The position numbers and the translations under genes are program-made. The notes under the pieces are model-generated. The model did no database searches. It was given only the letters and a program-made list of their open reading frames with translations, and had not been told where the DNA came from. A stretch of DNA of 39,502 bases from Bog-159 sp049511415 (GTDB taxonomy: Bacteria; Acidobacteriota; Terriglobia; Bryobacterales; Bryobacteraceae), in the NCBI GenBank assembly GCA_049511415.1, contig JBEKYC010000066.1:1-39502 (forward strand), read 5' to 3'. Positions 1 through 9,211 of the stretch are shown one piece after another. The stretch's first letter is position 1; each line of letters starts with the position of its first letter.

Positions 1-1777
1 CCTGGGAGTTTCGTATAACCAGATTGCGGGCATGAGCCGGAGCATGCATCGCAGCCAGGGAATGGGTGTTTCGCAGCGTCCGGGGCCCTCCAAGAATTTT
101 CTGGCGCCTGTAGCTGGAGATCCGCCGGTGAAGGACGCGTTTGACGGCATCGACACCACCTGGGAGCGAGTGCCGGGCGGGGCGGAAATCGGACGTCTGC
201 TGACGGAAGCGCGCAGCACATTCGAGCCGGGCCATCCCGAGCGCACGGTGCCGCTGCTGCTGAAGGCCCATGCGCTGTTGGCCTCGGTGCATGACTGGTG
301 GGCGGAAGAGAAGCTCAAAGAGCTGAACGAGGCGATCGCGCTCTGCGCGGGCTTATGGCTGGAAGCCAACAGCAGCGAATATGCGGTGGTCCCGGGAGCG
401 CCGGTGGAGGTTTCGTACACGGCGCTGAATCGCTCGACGGAGGCCTTGTGGCTCGACAGTATCACGCTGGAGGGGATGGGTAGCGACGCGCGTACGGATA
501 CGCATCATGCGGCGCTGGGACCGAACCAGCCGGTGAATGCGTTGTTGAAGACGTCGGTTCCCGCGGATCAGCCTTATTCGCAGCCTTTCTGGCTGCGCGA
601 GCCGCGGCAGGGGGACACCTATACGATTTCCGACCAGCGACTGATCGGGCTGCCGGAAGATCCGCCGTTATTGAGTCTGCATTTCCAACTGGAAGCGGAC
701 GGCGTGAAATTTGACCTGGTGCGGCCGGTGACGCACCGTTACATCGATCGCGTGGAGGGTGAGGAGACACGCGCGCTCACGGTGGTACCGCCGGTGGCCG
801 TGAATCTGCCACGCGATATGGTGCTATTTCCGGATGGGCATGCGCGCAAGGTGGAGATCGAGGCGCGCGCGGATGCGCCGAAGCAATCCGGGGACGTGCG
901 GCTGGATTTGGATCCGGGTTGGAGCGCGGAGCCGCGATCGCGGGTTTTCGAGCAACCGAACGCGGGCGAGCAGCAGCCGCTGGCTTTCGAAGTGCAACCG
1001 GGGAATCAGCCGGATCCTCCGGCGAAGTTGCGGGCCGTGGCGCACATCGGGAACCGCGACATTGGGGTTGGGATGCTGGTGATCTCGCATCCGCCGCTGC
1101 CACCTTTGACCGTGTTTCCGCCGGCGGTGGTGAAGCTGGTGAGAGCCGACGTGCGGGTGACGGCGCACAAAGTGGGTTACGTGATGGGCGCGGGCGACGA
1201 AATGCCGGACGCCATCCGCCAGCTTGGTTGCGAGGTGACGCTGCTGAGCGCGTCCGACCTGGAGCAGGGAAATCTGGCGGGCTTCGATGCCATCGTAACG
1301 GGCGTGCGCGCGTACAACACACGCGCGGATTTGCGCGCCAATCTGCCGCGATTGCTGGAGTATGTCCGCAACGGAGGTAGCCTGATCGACCAGTACAACG
1401 TGACGGACGGCAATCTGGCGCCCATAGGTCCGTATCCGTTCAAGATCGGCCGCGACCGGGTGTCGGTGGAAGAATCTCCCGTGGCGTTTCCCAATCCGGC
1501 GAATCCCTTGCTGCACACGCCGAACGAAATCACGGAGAAGGATTTCGACGGGTGGATACAGGAGCGCGGATTGTACTTTGCTTCGGAATGGGATGCGCAT
1601 TACCAGACCGTGCTGGAGTCGCACGATCCCGGCGAAAAGGCGCTGGCCGGCGGGATGCTCTATACGCGCTACGGAAAAGGCGTGTATATCTTCAGCGGGT
1701 ACTCCTGGTTCCGCGAATTGCCGGCGGGAGTAGCGGGCGCGTACCGCGTATTCGCCAATCTGCTCAGCGCGAAGTGA
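1..1777 (+). CDS. PIG-L family deacetylase, C-terminal part (5' end outside window)
   Basis: The frame is open from base 2 to the stop at 1777, so the start and the catalytic N-terminal zinc deacetylase domain lie upstream of the window. What is visible begins with a stretch containing MHRSQGMG, which closes the catalytic domain in acidobacterial PIG-L (LmbE-like) proteins. An alpha-helical linker and beta-sandwich segments follow. The last 200 residues look like a glutamine-amidotransferase-like fold (VGYVMGAGDEMPDAIRQLG, then a FDAIVTGVRAYNTR strand-helix). Family members deacetylate N-acetylglucosaminyl-type substrates; the substrate here is unknown. The gene ends 3 bases before the O-methyltransferase start, so the two are probably cotranscribed. 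The family call rests on the C-terminal part only. Confidence 0.75.
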   Translation, partial: LGVSYNQIAGMSRSMHRSQGMGVSQRPGPSKNFLAPVAGDPPVKDAFDGIDTTWERVPGGAEIGRLLTEARSTFEPGHPERTVPLLLKAHALLASVHDWWAEEKLKELNEAIALCAGLWLEANSSEYAVVPGAPVEVSYTALNRSTEALWLDSITLEGMGSDARTDTHHAALGPNQPVNALLKTSVPADQPYSQPFWLREPRQGDTYTISDQRLIGLPEDPPLLSLHFQLEADGVKFDLVRPVTHRYIDRVEGEETRALTVVPPVAVNLPRDMVLFPDGHARKVEIEARADAPKQSGDVRLDLDPGWSAEPRSRVFEQPNAGEQQPLAFEVQPGNQPDPPAKLRAVAHIGNRDIGVGMLVISHPPLPPLTVFPPAVVKLVRADVRVTAHKVGYVMGAGDEMPDAIRQLGCEVTLLSASDLEQGNLAGFDAIVTGVRAYNTRADLRANLPRLLEYVRNGGSLIDQYNVTDGNLAPIGPYPFKIGRDRVSVEESPVAFPNPANPLLHTPNEITEKDFDGWIQERGLYFASEWDAHYQTVLESHDPGEKALAGGMLYTRYGKGVYIFSGYSWFRELPAGVAGAYRVFANLLSAK

Positions 1778-1780
1778 ACC

Positions 1781-2443
1781 ATGTCAAATCTGCAAACACC
1801 GATCACCCCAGAACTGGCTGCGTATATACGCAGCGTCTCGTTGCGCGAGCCGGATCTTCTGCGCCGGCTGCGGGAGGAGACCGCGCTACGTTCCGATGCC
1901 GGTATGCAATTGGCTCCCGAGCAGGGGCAGTTTTTGGGCATGCTGGCGCACATGACCGGGGTCCGGCGCGCCCTTGAGGTGGGCGTATTCACGGGCTTCA
2001 GTTCGTTGCACGTGGCGCTGGCGATGCCGGCGGAGGGACGGCTGGTGGCGTGCGATGTGAATGCGGAAACGACTGCCATAGCGCAACGTTATTGGCGCGA
2101 GGCGGGCGTGGACGGCAAGATCGAGCTGCGCCTGGCGCCGGCGCTGGAAACATTGGACGCGCTCGTTCGCGACGGCGGCGCCGGGCACTACGACTTCGCC
2201 TTCGTGGATGCGGACAAGGAAAACTACGGCCACTATTACGAACGGGCGCTGGTGTTGCTGCGTCCGGGCGGATTAGCGGTCTTCGATAACGTGCTATGGC
2301 ATGGGCAGGTGAACGACGAGGCCGCGCAAGACTCGGGCGCGCGGGCGATTCGGGAATTCAATGCGCGGTTGCACGAGGACGAGCGCATCTGGCTCAGCCT
2401 GGTGCCCATCGGGGACGGTCTTACACTGGCCCTGAAGCGTTAG
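1781..2443 (+). CDS. class I SAM-dependent O-methyltransferase (caffeoyl-CoA OMT-like)
   Basis: This is a 220-residue protein of the usual length for bacterial cation-dependent O-methyltransferases. SAM motif I is visible as LEVGVFTGFSSLHVA (about residues 65-80), followed by an acidic strand end (LVACDVN). The metal/SAM region YDFAFVDADKENY comes next, then LLRPGGLAVFDNVLWHGQV, which matches the conserved D-N metal-binding pair of the family. It likely methylates catechol-like hydroxyls in the cytoplasm; the substrate cannot be read from sequence. It starts 3 bases after the PIG-L gene, so it is translationally linked to it. The 3' end overlaps the convergent alpha/beta hydrolase by 23 bases. 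Confidence 0.9.
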   Translation: MSNLQTPITPELAAYIRSVSLREPDLLRRLREETALRSDAGMQLAPEQGQFLGMLAHMTGVRRALEVGVFTGFSSLHVALAMPAEGRLVACDVNAETTAIAQRYWREAGVDGKIELRLAPALETLDALVRDGGAGHYDFAFVDADKENYGHYYERALVLLRPGGLAVFDNVLWHGQVNDEAAQDSGARAIREFNARLHEDERIWLSLVPIGDGLTLALKR

Positions 2444-3287
2444 CGAGGCTGGTGGTCATTTCAATCACCGGCTGCGGGGCACGCAGAAATTGCAGGATAT
2501 GATCGGTCAGCAACTCGGGCTGCTCCAGCGGGCCGAAATGCTCGCCGCCCGGCAGCAGCACCGGTTTGCAATTGGGCAGGGCCGTGTGTAGAAATTCGTA
2601 GGAACCGATGAAGTGCGAGTTGCGGCCGAAGACCAGTAGGGTGGGAGTCTGAATCGTGCGCACCGCGTCCAGAGTCATGTCGCCCACGACTTCATAGTCC
2701 TTGAGCAGCGTGGTATTGCGGATCAGATGCAGCAGCGGCTCGCGGTTGCGGGGCAGACCGCGCGCCGGACCGTAGAACTTGGGGGTCTCCAAGCTGAGTT
2801 GCAAAAGGAATTCGGCGTCCGTGCGCTTGTCTTCGGGAACGTGGATACCGACCTCTTCGAGCTTGGCCACCCAGGCGGCCCAACCGATCCAATCCTTATC
2901 GTTACGCAGATGCACCAGAGCCGCCAATCCCGGTTCCAGCGCCAACAGCTTGGGAACGCGCTCCGGATACAGCAGGCTGAAATACATGGCGATATCCGCG
3001 CCGAAACTGTGACCGATCAGGATGGGCCGTTCGATGCCCATTTCGTCGAGGAAGCAGCGCAGATCCTCCGCCATCTCCGCGGCCGTGTAACCGGAGAGGG
3101 GGACGTCGGAGTAACCGTGACCGCGCAAATCGTAAGTTGTGACGCGGTATTCGCGGCGGAGGATGGGGGTCATGTAGAGATGCCAGACCGCCAGGTTTCC
3201 CAGGAAACCATGCAGCATGACGATATCCGGCCCCATGCCGACCGAGATGTAATGTAGGTTGACTCCGTTTGCCCTAATTTTTGGCAC
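2421..3287 (-). CDS. alpha/beta hydrolase
   Basis: This is a complete alpha/beta hydrolase fold. The oxyanion-hole strand is VMLHGFLGNLAVW, the nucleophile elbow is GHSFGAD (Ser), and the catalytic His lies in GGEHFGPLEQP near the C-terminus. The usual acid after strand 7 is not obvious: the strand reads TLLVFGRNSHFIG, with Ser where Asp is normally found. The substrate is unknown; epoxide-hydrolase, haloalkane-dehalogenase and esterase relatives share this layout. The start is uncertain. The GTG at 3287 gives the typical N-terminus VPKIRANGVNLHY; a TTG at 3326 would add 13 residues. Its 3' end overlaps the convergent methyltransferase. Confidence 0.85.
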   Translation of the reverse strand: MPKIRANGVNLHYISVGMGPDIVMLHGFLGNLAVWHLYMTPILRREYRVTTYDLRGHGYSDVPLSGYTAAEMAEDLRCFLDEMGIERPILIGHSFGADIAMYFSLLYPERVPKLLALEPGLAALVHLRNDKDWIGWAAWVAKLEEVGIHVPEDKRTDAEFLLQLSLETPKFYGPARGLPRNREPLLHLIRNTTLLKDYEVVGDMTLDAVRTIQTPTLLVFGRNSHFIGSYEFLHTALPNCKPVLLPGGEHFGPLEQPELLTDHILQFLRAPQPVIEMTTSLANASGPV

Positions 3288-3347
3288 GCGTAACGCCCGT
3301 TTGATTATGATAACACAGGCCGTCAATCAGTCGAGTATTCCCATTGA

Positions 3348-4793
3348 TTAGCGTTTAGTACTCAACCCTCGCAAGTACTCCAGCAGGGCCGCCTGTTCGC
3401 CGGCATCCAGCTTGCCGTCGCCGTTCTTGTCGAAGGCCTGGAAGGCGCGCTTGAACATCTCCCGTTCGAAAGCCGGAATGCCTGGCGGCAAGTCGTCGAT
3501 GCCGTTGCCTTCGGTGATGAAGGAGGCGATGTACTCGTTGCGCATGGCGCGCCGAAATTCCGGCACGTCCTCGGGAGACGGCAGCATCACACCCAGAAAC
3601 AGGACCGCCATCTCGTTGAGGGTTTCCTCGCCCCAGCTCACCCGCACCGGGGGATGGGAAGGATTGCGCGGGTTGGCCGCGGAATTGTCATAGACATATT
3701 CGAGTTGGATGTGCGTGCCTTGCGGGAGGTGCAAGGGCTCCCGGTAGCGATACTGACCCTGCCAGTTGAAGTCCCAGTCCTTGATCCAAATCAGGGGCTT
3801 CACGGCGCCATCCGGAAGGGTGGCCGTCACCTTCATGTCCGTGGCCAGATAGTGGGCATGCGGGGTGATGCCGTAGACGTCTACGTCGCGCGGCAAATTG
3901 ACGCCAGTCTTCACGACGTAGTGCGCGTCGCCGGCGGGAATATCGATGCGGTGACTGGAGAGGATGACGCCGGCGCGTCCCTTGGTGGGCGGTCCCGAGA
4001 ACTTGAGGCCCAGCGACGATTGATCTTCCTCGGCTTTGCCGGATGGATGATAGTGAATCTGGACCACGATGTCGGTGCCCTTGCGGACCAGTTGCGAAAG
4101 GCTGGCCGAATCCGGCGGCGGAGTCGCTCCCGGCGCCCAGCCTCCCATGAGTCCGGCCGGCGGGAATTTGGGGCCGCCGAAGCATGTGTAGCTGCCGTCG
4201 GGCGATCCCGCCGCCAGCTTGCGTGCGGTACCGCTGGCATCCGCATAGACCAGGGCATGATGCACCACGCGGCGGTTGCCGGGGCGGAATTCCAGGCCAC
4301 TGAGATAGACGTCGCGATCCATATCCAAGGGCATCACGAAGCAGCGGTATTGGTCCGGACCATCGGCTGCGACCTCGAATTTATGGTCCATGGTCAGGAC
4401 TTTATCGGGCTGTCCGGCGGCCCAGCCTTCGGGGAACGAAGGCAGGGGCGGCTTGTCGCGGGCGTCGCCCTCGGGTGCTCCCGCCTTGGCCCACTGGCGA
4501 ATCATGGCGATCTGTTGATCGGAGAGCCGCCGTTCGTTAGCGAATGTTCCGTAGCCAGGCTCGGCCTTCCAGGGCGGCATCACGCGCTTCTCCGTGATGC
4601 TGGCGATCAGGGCGGCACGCTTGCCGGCATCCTGATAAGTCAGCAAAGAGAATGGGGCCACTTCACCAGGACGATGGCAGGTAGCGCAGTTTTGGTACAG
4701 GATCGGCGCGATGTCTTTATTAAAGGTGGGCGTCGCGGCGTTGGCGGCCGCTGCCGCCAGCGACACAAAGAGGATGATGGCGAGTCTTCTCAT
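3348..4793 (-). CDS. secreted cytochrome c / PHM-like copper monooxygenase fusion with C-terminal EF-hand
   Basis: A 481-residue exported protein with a signal peptide at residues 1-20. A mono-heme c motif CATCH (C36, C39, H40) follows in the N-terminal domain. The large C-terminal part resembles copper type II ascorbate-dependent monooxygenases (peptidylglycine alpha-hydroxylating monooxygenase fold): RRVVHHALVYAD supplies a His pair, TPHAHYLATDM another His pair, and ETLNEMAVLFLG a likely Met ligand. The last 30 residues hold an EF-hand (FDKNGDGKLDAGE). It is probably periplasmic and moves electrons from heme to copper; the substrate is unknown. It starts 12 bases after the redoxin stop, so the pair forms an operon. 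A paralogue without an EF-hand lies at 16462-17778. Confidence 0.85.
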   Translation of the reverse strand: MRRLAIILFVSLAAAAANAATPTFNKDIAPILYQNCATCHRPGEVAPFSLLTYQDAGKRAALIASITEKRVMPPWKAEPGYGTFANERRLSDQQIAMIRQWAKAGAPEGDARDKPPLPSFPEGWAAGQPDKVLTMDHKFEVAADGPDQYRCFVMPLDMDRDVYLSGLEFRPGNRRVVHHALVYADASGTARKLAAGSPDGSYTCFGGPKFPPAGLMGGWAPGATPPPDSASLSQLVRKGTDIVVQIHYHPSGKAEEDQSSLGLKFSGPPTKGRAGVILSSHRIDIPAGDAHYVVKTGVNLPRDVDVYGITPHAHYLATDMKVTATLPDGAVKPLIWIKDWDFNWQGQYRYREPLHLPQGTHIQLEYVYDNSAANPRNPSHPPVRVSWGEETLNEMAVLFLGVMLPSPEDVPEFRRAMRNEYIASFITEGNGIDDLPPGIPAFEREMFKRAFQAFDKNGDGKLDAGEQAALLEYLRGLSTKR

Positions 4794-4805
4794 AATTTGT
4801 TTCCG

Positions 4806-5378
4806 TCAGGGGGCCGGGGTAATCGCGCAACCGAAAGAGCGCGTACGCGGATGCGGCACGGGCCGCCCGCCGAGTATGGCATCCAGCGCATCGCGCAGAT
4901 CGAGTTCGGTAGCCTGAATGCGGACCTTGCCGAAGTCTTCGACGCGGTTGTCGATGCGGCCCAGATAGAGCACCGCGCCGTCGTGAGAGAGCACCACCGA
5001 TTCCGGCGTCACGGTGGCGCCACTGTGGCGCGCCAGCATTTGCTGGGGATCGAGCAGCACCGGAAACCGGTAGGCGAATTCGCGCGCGTGCTGCCGGACG
5101 GCGTCATCCGCGATGGTGCTGTCGCCCTGCACGGCATAGAAGCGCACGCCGCGCGAGGCATAGGCTTCCGCGATGCGGCCCATCTCCGGTGCGTAGGCGT
5201 TGCTCAAGGGACAATCCGTGGTGACATAGAAAAGCACAATCGCGCGCGCCTGCGTCCACTCCGCCTGGGTGTGGATGGCGCCGTCCGCATCACGCAACGA
5301 GAATTCCAGACTGGCGCCCGCCCATACCATGCGGCTGAACATTGCCGCGCAAACCACGATTCTGCCCACTGATTGCAT
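4806..5378 (-). CDS. secreted redoxin (AhpC/TSA-like) with lone Cys
   Basis: A 190-residue thioredoxin-fold protein with an N-terminal hydrophobic export signal (residues 1-22). The active-site loop reads FYVTTDCPLSNAYAPEM, with the redox Cys at residue 56 and the CPxxN pattern seen in redoxins paired with cytochrome/monooxygenase genes. A second Cys sits near the C-terminus (SFGCAITP). Typical partners recycle thiols or deliver electrons in the periplasm. It is the first gene of a two-gene operon with the downstream cytochrome c/copper monooxygenase, which suggests that it supports metal or heme assembly or the redox state of that enzyme; this role is inferred from position. The ATG at 5378 begins a good signal peptide. 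Confidence 0.82.
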   Translation of the reverse strand: MQSVGRIVVCAAMFSRMVWAGASLEFSLRDADGAIHTQAEWTQARAIVLFYVTTDCPLSNAYAPEMGRIAEAYASRGVRFYAVQGDSTIADDAVRQHAREFAYRFPVLLDPQQMLARHSGATVTPESVVLSHDGAVLYLGRIDNRVEDFGKVRIQATELDLRDALDAILGGRPVPHPRTRSFGCAITPAP

Positions 5379-5456
5379 CTACTATCGATCATGCACCAAA
5401 TCGACGGTGTTTGCACAGCCGAGCCGCCTTGACAGAGACGTCAATGGAGAGCAGAC

Positions 5457-6731
5457 TTGTGGGGTATGGGGCGTATCGGAGTTCTGATGATCTTCGCCGC
5501 GGCCCACTTGCCCGCCGCGACGCTGACCACGCTCTTCTCATTCTCGTGCACGGACCAGGGAATTCCGCACGCCGGCGTCACGATTGGAGATGGTCCGGTT
5601 CTTTATGGCACGACTGCCAATGGCGATGCGAATCAAGGCACGGTCTATGCTCTGACGCCGTCCCCGTCCAGCGGGTGGACCGAAACCACGATCCACGCTT
5701 TCCAGGGCGTTGACGGAGCCTATCCGGCGGCGGGAGTAGTGATCGGTGCGGGCGGCGTGCTCTACGGCACGACACGCAACGGCGGCGGGGATCAGTCGCG
5801 AGGTACGGTGTTTTCGCTCAGTCCGCCGGAATCGCCTGGGGGCGCCTGGACGGAGCGGGTGCTGCACAGTTTCAGCGGGCCCGATGGCGCCTATCCCGAA
5901 TCCATGCTGGCGATCGGTCCCGGTATTGGCGGGGCAATGGCGTTGTATGGCACGACGACTTATGGCGGCAGCCGGAACTCGGGCACTATCTTTTCATTTA
6001 GTCCGCCCGCGTCTCCGGGCGGTGAGTGGCAGGAAAGCGTGCTTTTCAGTTTCACTAAGAGCGGCCACCAGGGATACAGTCCTTACACGGGTGTAGTCAT
6101 CGGGCCTACCGGACCGGATGGACAGCCGGTGCTGTTCGGAACGGCGGGATGGGGCGGAGGGGGGTCGGGGGCGGTCGGAAGCGTTTATGCATTGGCGCCG
6201 CCCGCCAGCGCCGGCGATCCGTGGGTCTACACCGTGCTTTATCGATTTAGCCCCAACGGCGGCGGCTACACGCCGGGTCCGCTCACGTTGGGCAGCGGCG
6301 CGGACGGGCAACTGACGCTATACGGCACGACCGCCAGCGGCGCGCCGACGGGATCGGGGTCGGTCTACGCATTGACTCCGGCCGGTCTCGGAGTTCCATG
6401 GATCGAATCGGAACTGTTTGAATTCCTGGATGCCACATTTCACTCCGATGGCGCAGCCCCCGCGGGAGGCGTAGCCATCGGAAGCGGCGTATGGTACGGG
6501 ACTACAAGCCAGGGTGGGCCGACTGACAATGGCACGGTGTTTTCACTTACCCCGCCGGCCGCGGGGGGCGGGCCCTGGACCGAATCCGTATTGTACAGTT
6601 TCACCGGCGGCGGCGACGGGTCGGCCCCCGAAGCGCCCATCAGCATCGGCCAGGGCGGCGCCTTGTACAGCACCACGACCTATGCGGGTGTGGCGACTAC
6701 CTGCGGCACTGTCTTTTCGTTGACGCCGTAA
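5457..6731 (+). CDS. secreted GloVer-repeat protein, seven modules
   Basis: A 421-424-residue exported protein (hydrophobic start GVLMIFAAAHLPAA) made almost wholly of tandem modules of about 50-60 residues. Each runs from a VLxSFxGxDGAxP strand through a VIGxGGxLYGTTxxGG core to GTVFSLTPP. I count seven cores (VLYGTT, VLYGTT, ALYGTT, VLFGTA, TLYGTT, VWYGTT, ALYSTT), which suits a seven-bladed beta-propeller. The family is known as choice-of-anchor tandem repeat GloVer; its function is unknown. TTG at 5457 has GGAGA seven bases upstream; ATG at 5466 is the alternative. Two more GloVer genes lie at 19445 and 24208. It is convergent with the membrane gene that follows. Confidence 0.85.
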   Translation: MWGMGRIGVLMIFAAAHLPAATLTTLFSFSCTDQGIPHAGVTIGDGPVLYGTTANGDANQGTVYALTPSPSSGWTETTIHAFQGVDGAYPAAGVVIGAGGVLYGTTRNGGGDQSRGTVFSLSPPESPGGAWTERVLHSFSGPDGAYPESMLAIGPGIGGAMALYGTTTYGGSRNSGTIFSFSPPASPGGEWQESVLFSFTKSGHQGYSPYTGVVIGPTGPDGQPVLFGTAGWGGGGSGAVGSVYALAPPASAGDPWVYTVLYRFSPNGGGYTPGPLTLGSGADGQLTLYGTTASGAPTGSGSVYALTPAGLGVPWIESELFEFLDATFHSDGAAPAGGVAIGSGVWYGTTSQGGPTDNGTVFSLTPPAAGGGPWTESVLYSFTGGGDGSAPEAPISIGQGGALYSTTTYAGVATTCGTVFSLTP

Positions 6732-6743
6732 ACCGCCAATCGT

Positions 6744-7595
6744 TTAGTAGCGATCCCAGGGCGCGCTTTCTTGTGGTTTCGGCCGCCCGCCCAGCGCGGC
6801 ATCGATCACGCCAGCGGAGAAACCGGCGGGCGCGGCGCCTTGGGAGGCGTAGCGGTAGAGGGCCACCGTGAAGATGCCTTTCGCCGCCGATGTCACGGTC
6901 CAGAGGATCAGCAGATAGACCGCGGCCAGGATCAGGCCGGCCATGACGTCGGTCCGCCAGAGAGCCATGGCCAGCAGGACGGCGGGAATGGAAAGCACGG
7001 TGGTGAGCAGGCCGAAGCCGAAACTGCCGGCAACCTGTTCGCCCCAATGCTCACGGAACAACTGCTGGGAGCGATGAATCGAGCCGAAAACGCCGCGGTC
7101 TTCGAAGAGCACCACCGGAACGATCAGGTAGGTGATCAGGGACCAGGCGAGGTTTAAGCCGGCGGCAAACACGCTCAACAACTTGTTGTTGCGATCGCGC
7201 AGGCTGCTCAACACCAGACCGACGGTGGCGGCCACGAATGCCCAGGTAGCGATACTTCCAATGCGGCTGAGGGCCATGCGGAATCCGGCGGCTACAGTGG
7301 GGCGTTTGCCGGACAATCGAATATTGGCGCAAGCCATGAGCGCGCCGTTGAAGAAGATGCCGACGAAATAGTTCAGGTAATACCAGGCAAACAGAACGGC
7401 GTAATCGTCCCAAGTGCCTTTTTTGTGGGCAACCGCCTGCAGGGTGCCATCGCGATAGAGAGGGATGAAGAAACTGGCGCCCAGCAGGAGCGCGGAAATC
7501 GCGCTGAAAACCGGAAACACGAGGATTTCCGAATCGGCGGCCAACACCGCAAAGCTTTCCTTGAACAGTTGCCAAGCCCCGCTAAATCGACCCAT
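6744..7595 (-). CDS. multi-pass membrane protein, DUF6159-like
   Basis: About 283 residues with roughly five or six hydrophobic segments. The N-terminus GRFSGAWQLFKESFAVLAAD followed by EILVFPVFSAI is typical of the DUF6159 membrane family, whose function is unknown. The segments include LLLGASFFIPLY, YAVLFAWYYLNYFVGIFFNG, LITYLIVPVVLFED and AGLILAAVYLLILWTV. The C-terminus is hydrophilic (GGRPKPQESAPWDRY). ATG 7595 is preferred because GGAG lies about 12 bases upstream; GTG 7604 has the same site only one base away. The gene stands alone, convergent with the GloVer gene and divergent from the dioxygenase gene. Confidence 0.75.
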   Translation of the reverse strand: MGRFSGAWQLFKESFAVLAADSEILVFPVFSAISALLLGASFFIPLYRDGTLQAVAHKKGTWDDYAVLFAWYYLNYFVGIFFNGALMACANIRLSGKRPTVAAGFRMALSRIGSIATWAFVAATVGLVLSSLRDRNNKLLSVFAAGLNLAWSLITYLIVPVVLFEDRGVFGSIHRSQQLFREHWGEQVAGSFGFGLLTTVLSIPAVLLAMALWRTDVMAGLILAAVYLLILWTVTSAAKGIFTVALYRYASQGAAPAGFSAGVIDAALGGRPKPQESAPWDRY

Positions 7596-7735
7596 GGGGG
7601 ACACGCTCCACGTTTCCAGTATGGCGGAGGAGAGCGCGCCGCGTCAGGATTTTGCGGGCGCTTTGTTAACCATCGGCAATCGTCGCCTCTTAAACGCGGC
7701 GGCGGCGCGGGCTATTCTAAATGCAGGAGGGGCGC

Positions 7736-8836
7736 ATGTATCCGCTCAAAAAAGGCAAGGTTGCCAGCCAGGCCCATGTGGGGCTGCCTGCCGGGACGTT
7801 CGAAGAAGAGCACGGCCGCAAGGGCTTTTATGGAAAGAGCGCGCACTTATACCATACCCATCCGCCAACCGGCTGGATCCGGTTCGAGGGCAAGCTGCGC
7901 CCGCATTGTTTCGATCTGAACCAGCTGGCGCCGACCGATCTCCACGACCCGCAGGGCGCCCCGGTGGCGTTCCTGGGCAACCATGACGTAAAGCTGTACG
8001 TGTCGCGGCGCGCGGCGGCGATGCCGTTTTATTATCGCAATGCGGACGGGGACGAACTGATCTTCGTGCATCGCGGGGAAGGCACGATCGAAACCGATTT
8101 CGGGCCGATGCGGTTCGAACGGGGCGATTATCTGATCGTGCCGCGAGCGGTGACTTACCGGATCGTCCCGGAGACGGCGGACAATTTCTTTCTGATCGTG
8201 CAATCACGGGGGGAATTCGACCAGCCGGATAAGGGACTACTGGGTCAGCATGCGCTGTACGATCCGGCGTCGATCACCACGCCCGAGCCGGCGCCGCAGT
8301 TGGACGACCAGCGTGAGTGGGAGGTCCGCATCAAGGTGGACGACGAAATCTCCAAGGTGTTCTATCCGTTCAATCCCATGGACGTGGTGGGCTGGAAAGG
8401 CGATCTCACGGTGTGGAAGATCAACATGCGCGACATACGCCCGGTGATGAGCCATCGCGCGCACCTGCCGCCCAGCGCGCATACCACGTTCGTCACCCAG
8501 GGCGCGGTGATCTGCAGCTTCCTGCCGCGTCCGCTGGAGCAGGACGCCGAGGCCCTGAAGGTGCCCTTCTTCCATCGCAACACGGACTACGACGAGTTCA
8601 TCTTCTACCACGACGGCGACTTCTTCAGCCGTGACAACATCAAGGCCGGCATGGCCACGCTGCACCCGCGCGGCATTCATCACGGTCCGCACCCCAAGGC
8701 GCTCGCGAATCAGGGCAAGAAAGCCTTCACCGACGAGAGCGCGGTGATGCTGGATGGCTTGAATCCGATCGATGTGCTGCCGGCCGGAGAGGGGGTGGAA
8801 TGGAAGGAGTATTGGATGAGTTGGATGGAGAAGTGA
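7736..8836 (+). CDS. homogentisate 1,2-dioxygenase-like cupin enzyme
   Basis: 366 residues from ATG 7736, which has a perfect AGGAGG at 7725-7730. The double-cupin architecture matches the homogentisate dioxygenase family. The first barrel contains FYYRNADGDELIFVHRGEG; the second contains FFHRNTDYDEFIFYHDGDFF and then MATLHPRGIHHGPHPKAL, where the His and Glu residues of the non-heme iron site of the family are expected. Canonical enzymes are about 430 residues, so this is a short bacterial version. If the activity holds, it opens the ring of homogentisate in tyrosine breakdown. No other gene of that pathway (fumarylacetoacetase, isomerase, 4-HPPD) is present here, so the exact substrate is open. 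Confidence 0.78.
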   Translation: MYPLKKGKVASQAHVGLPAGTFEEEHGRKGFYGKSAHLYHTHPPTGWIRFEGKLRPHCFDLNQLAPTDLHDPQGAPVAFLGNHDVKLYVSRRAAAMPFYYRNADGDELIFVHRGEGTIETDFGPMRFERGDYLIVPRAVTYRIVPETADNFFLIVQSRGEFDQPDKGLLGQHALYDPASITTPEPAPQLDDQREWEVRIKVDDEISKVFYPFNPMDVVGWKGDLTVWKINMRDIRPVMSHRAHLPPSAHTTFVTQGAVICSFLPRPLEQDAEALKVPFFHRNTDYDEFIFYHDGDFFSRDNIKAGMATLHPRGIHHGPHPKALANQGKKAFTDESAVMLDGLNPIDVLPAGEGVEWKEYWMSWMEK

Positions 8837-8925
8837 CGTGGCCGGAAGGGGTTCGCCCCGAGCGGGTTCATGGAGTTTTTGCGTTTTGTCGTTTAGACTA
8901 GAATGGATGCCGAGGAGATTCGAAC

Positions 8926-9204
8926 ATGGCGGCGGCAGCGGGTGCGGCAGGAGCCGCGGCGATTGCGAACGCGATTAAGGCGTCCGGTGTTTTAGTGAAG
9001 CTGGAGCCGCCAGAGTTCAGCAAGGTGCTGGGCCGCATCGCGAATCCTCTGGTGGTGGTGGCGCAGGGCGGAGTATTTCGCACCAGCTACCAGTACCTGG
9101 TGAGTTACAAAGGGTTAGCGTTCTACACCCGGTCGCCGGAGGCGGTGGCCCTGCCGGCGGACGCGGAAGTTGTTTCGGCGGTGGGAATCTCCATACCGGG
9201 GTGA
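8926..9204 (+). CDS. small protein of unknown function
   Basis: A 92-residue protein preceded by a GAGGAG ribosome-binding sequence about 10 bases before the ATG. The first 20 residues are rich in Ala and could form one helix. The rest reads as beta-rich, with VLVKLEPPEFSKVLGRI and LVVVAQGGVFRTSYQYLVSY followed by a segment ending in VVSAVGISIPG. I do not recognise a family. The good Shine-Dalgarno and the codon usage like its neighbours support a real gene. A short hairpin follows the stop. Confidence 0.65.
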   Translation: MAAAAGAAGAAAIANAIKASGVLVKLEPPEFSKVLGRIANPLVVVAQGGVFRTSYQYLVSYKGLAFYTRSPEAVALPADAEVVSAVGISIPG

Positions 9205-9211
9205 TCGTACC

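Noticed and set aside
3654..5372. 572-residue open frame on the plus strand
   Set aside because: It runs antisense through both the copper monooxygenase and the redoxin genes, which have signal peptides, heme and redox motifs. Its translation has no recognisable motif; long antisense frames are common at this GC content.
8848..8859. GGGG-TTCG-CCCC hairpin after the dioxygenase gene
   Set aside because: Only a 4-bp stem and no T-run; too weak to call a terminator.
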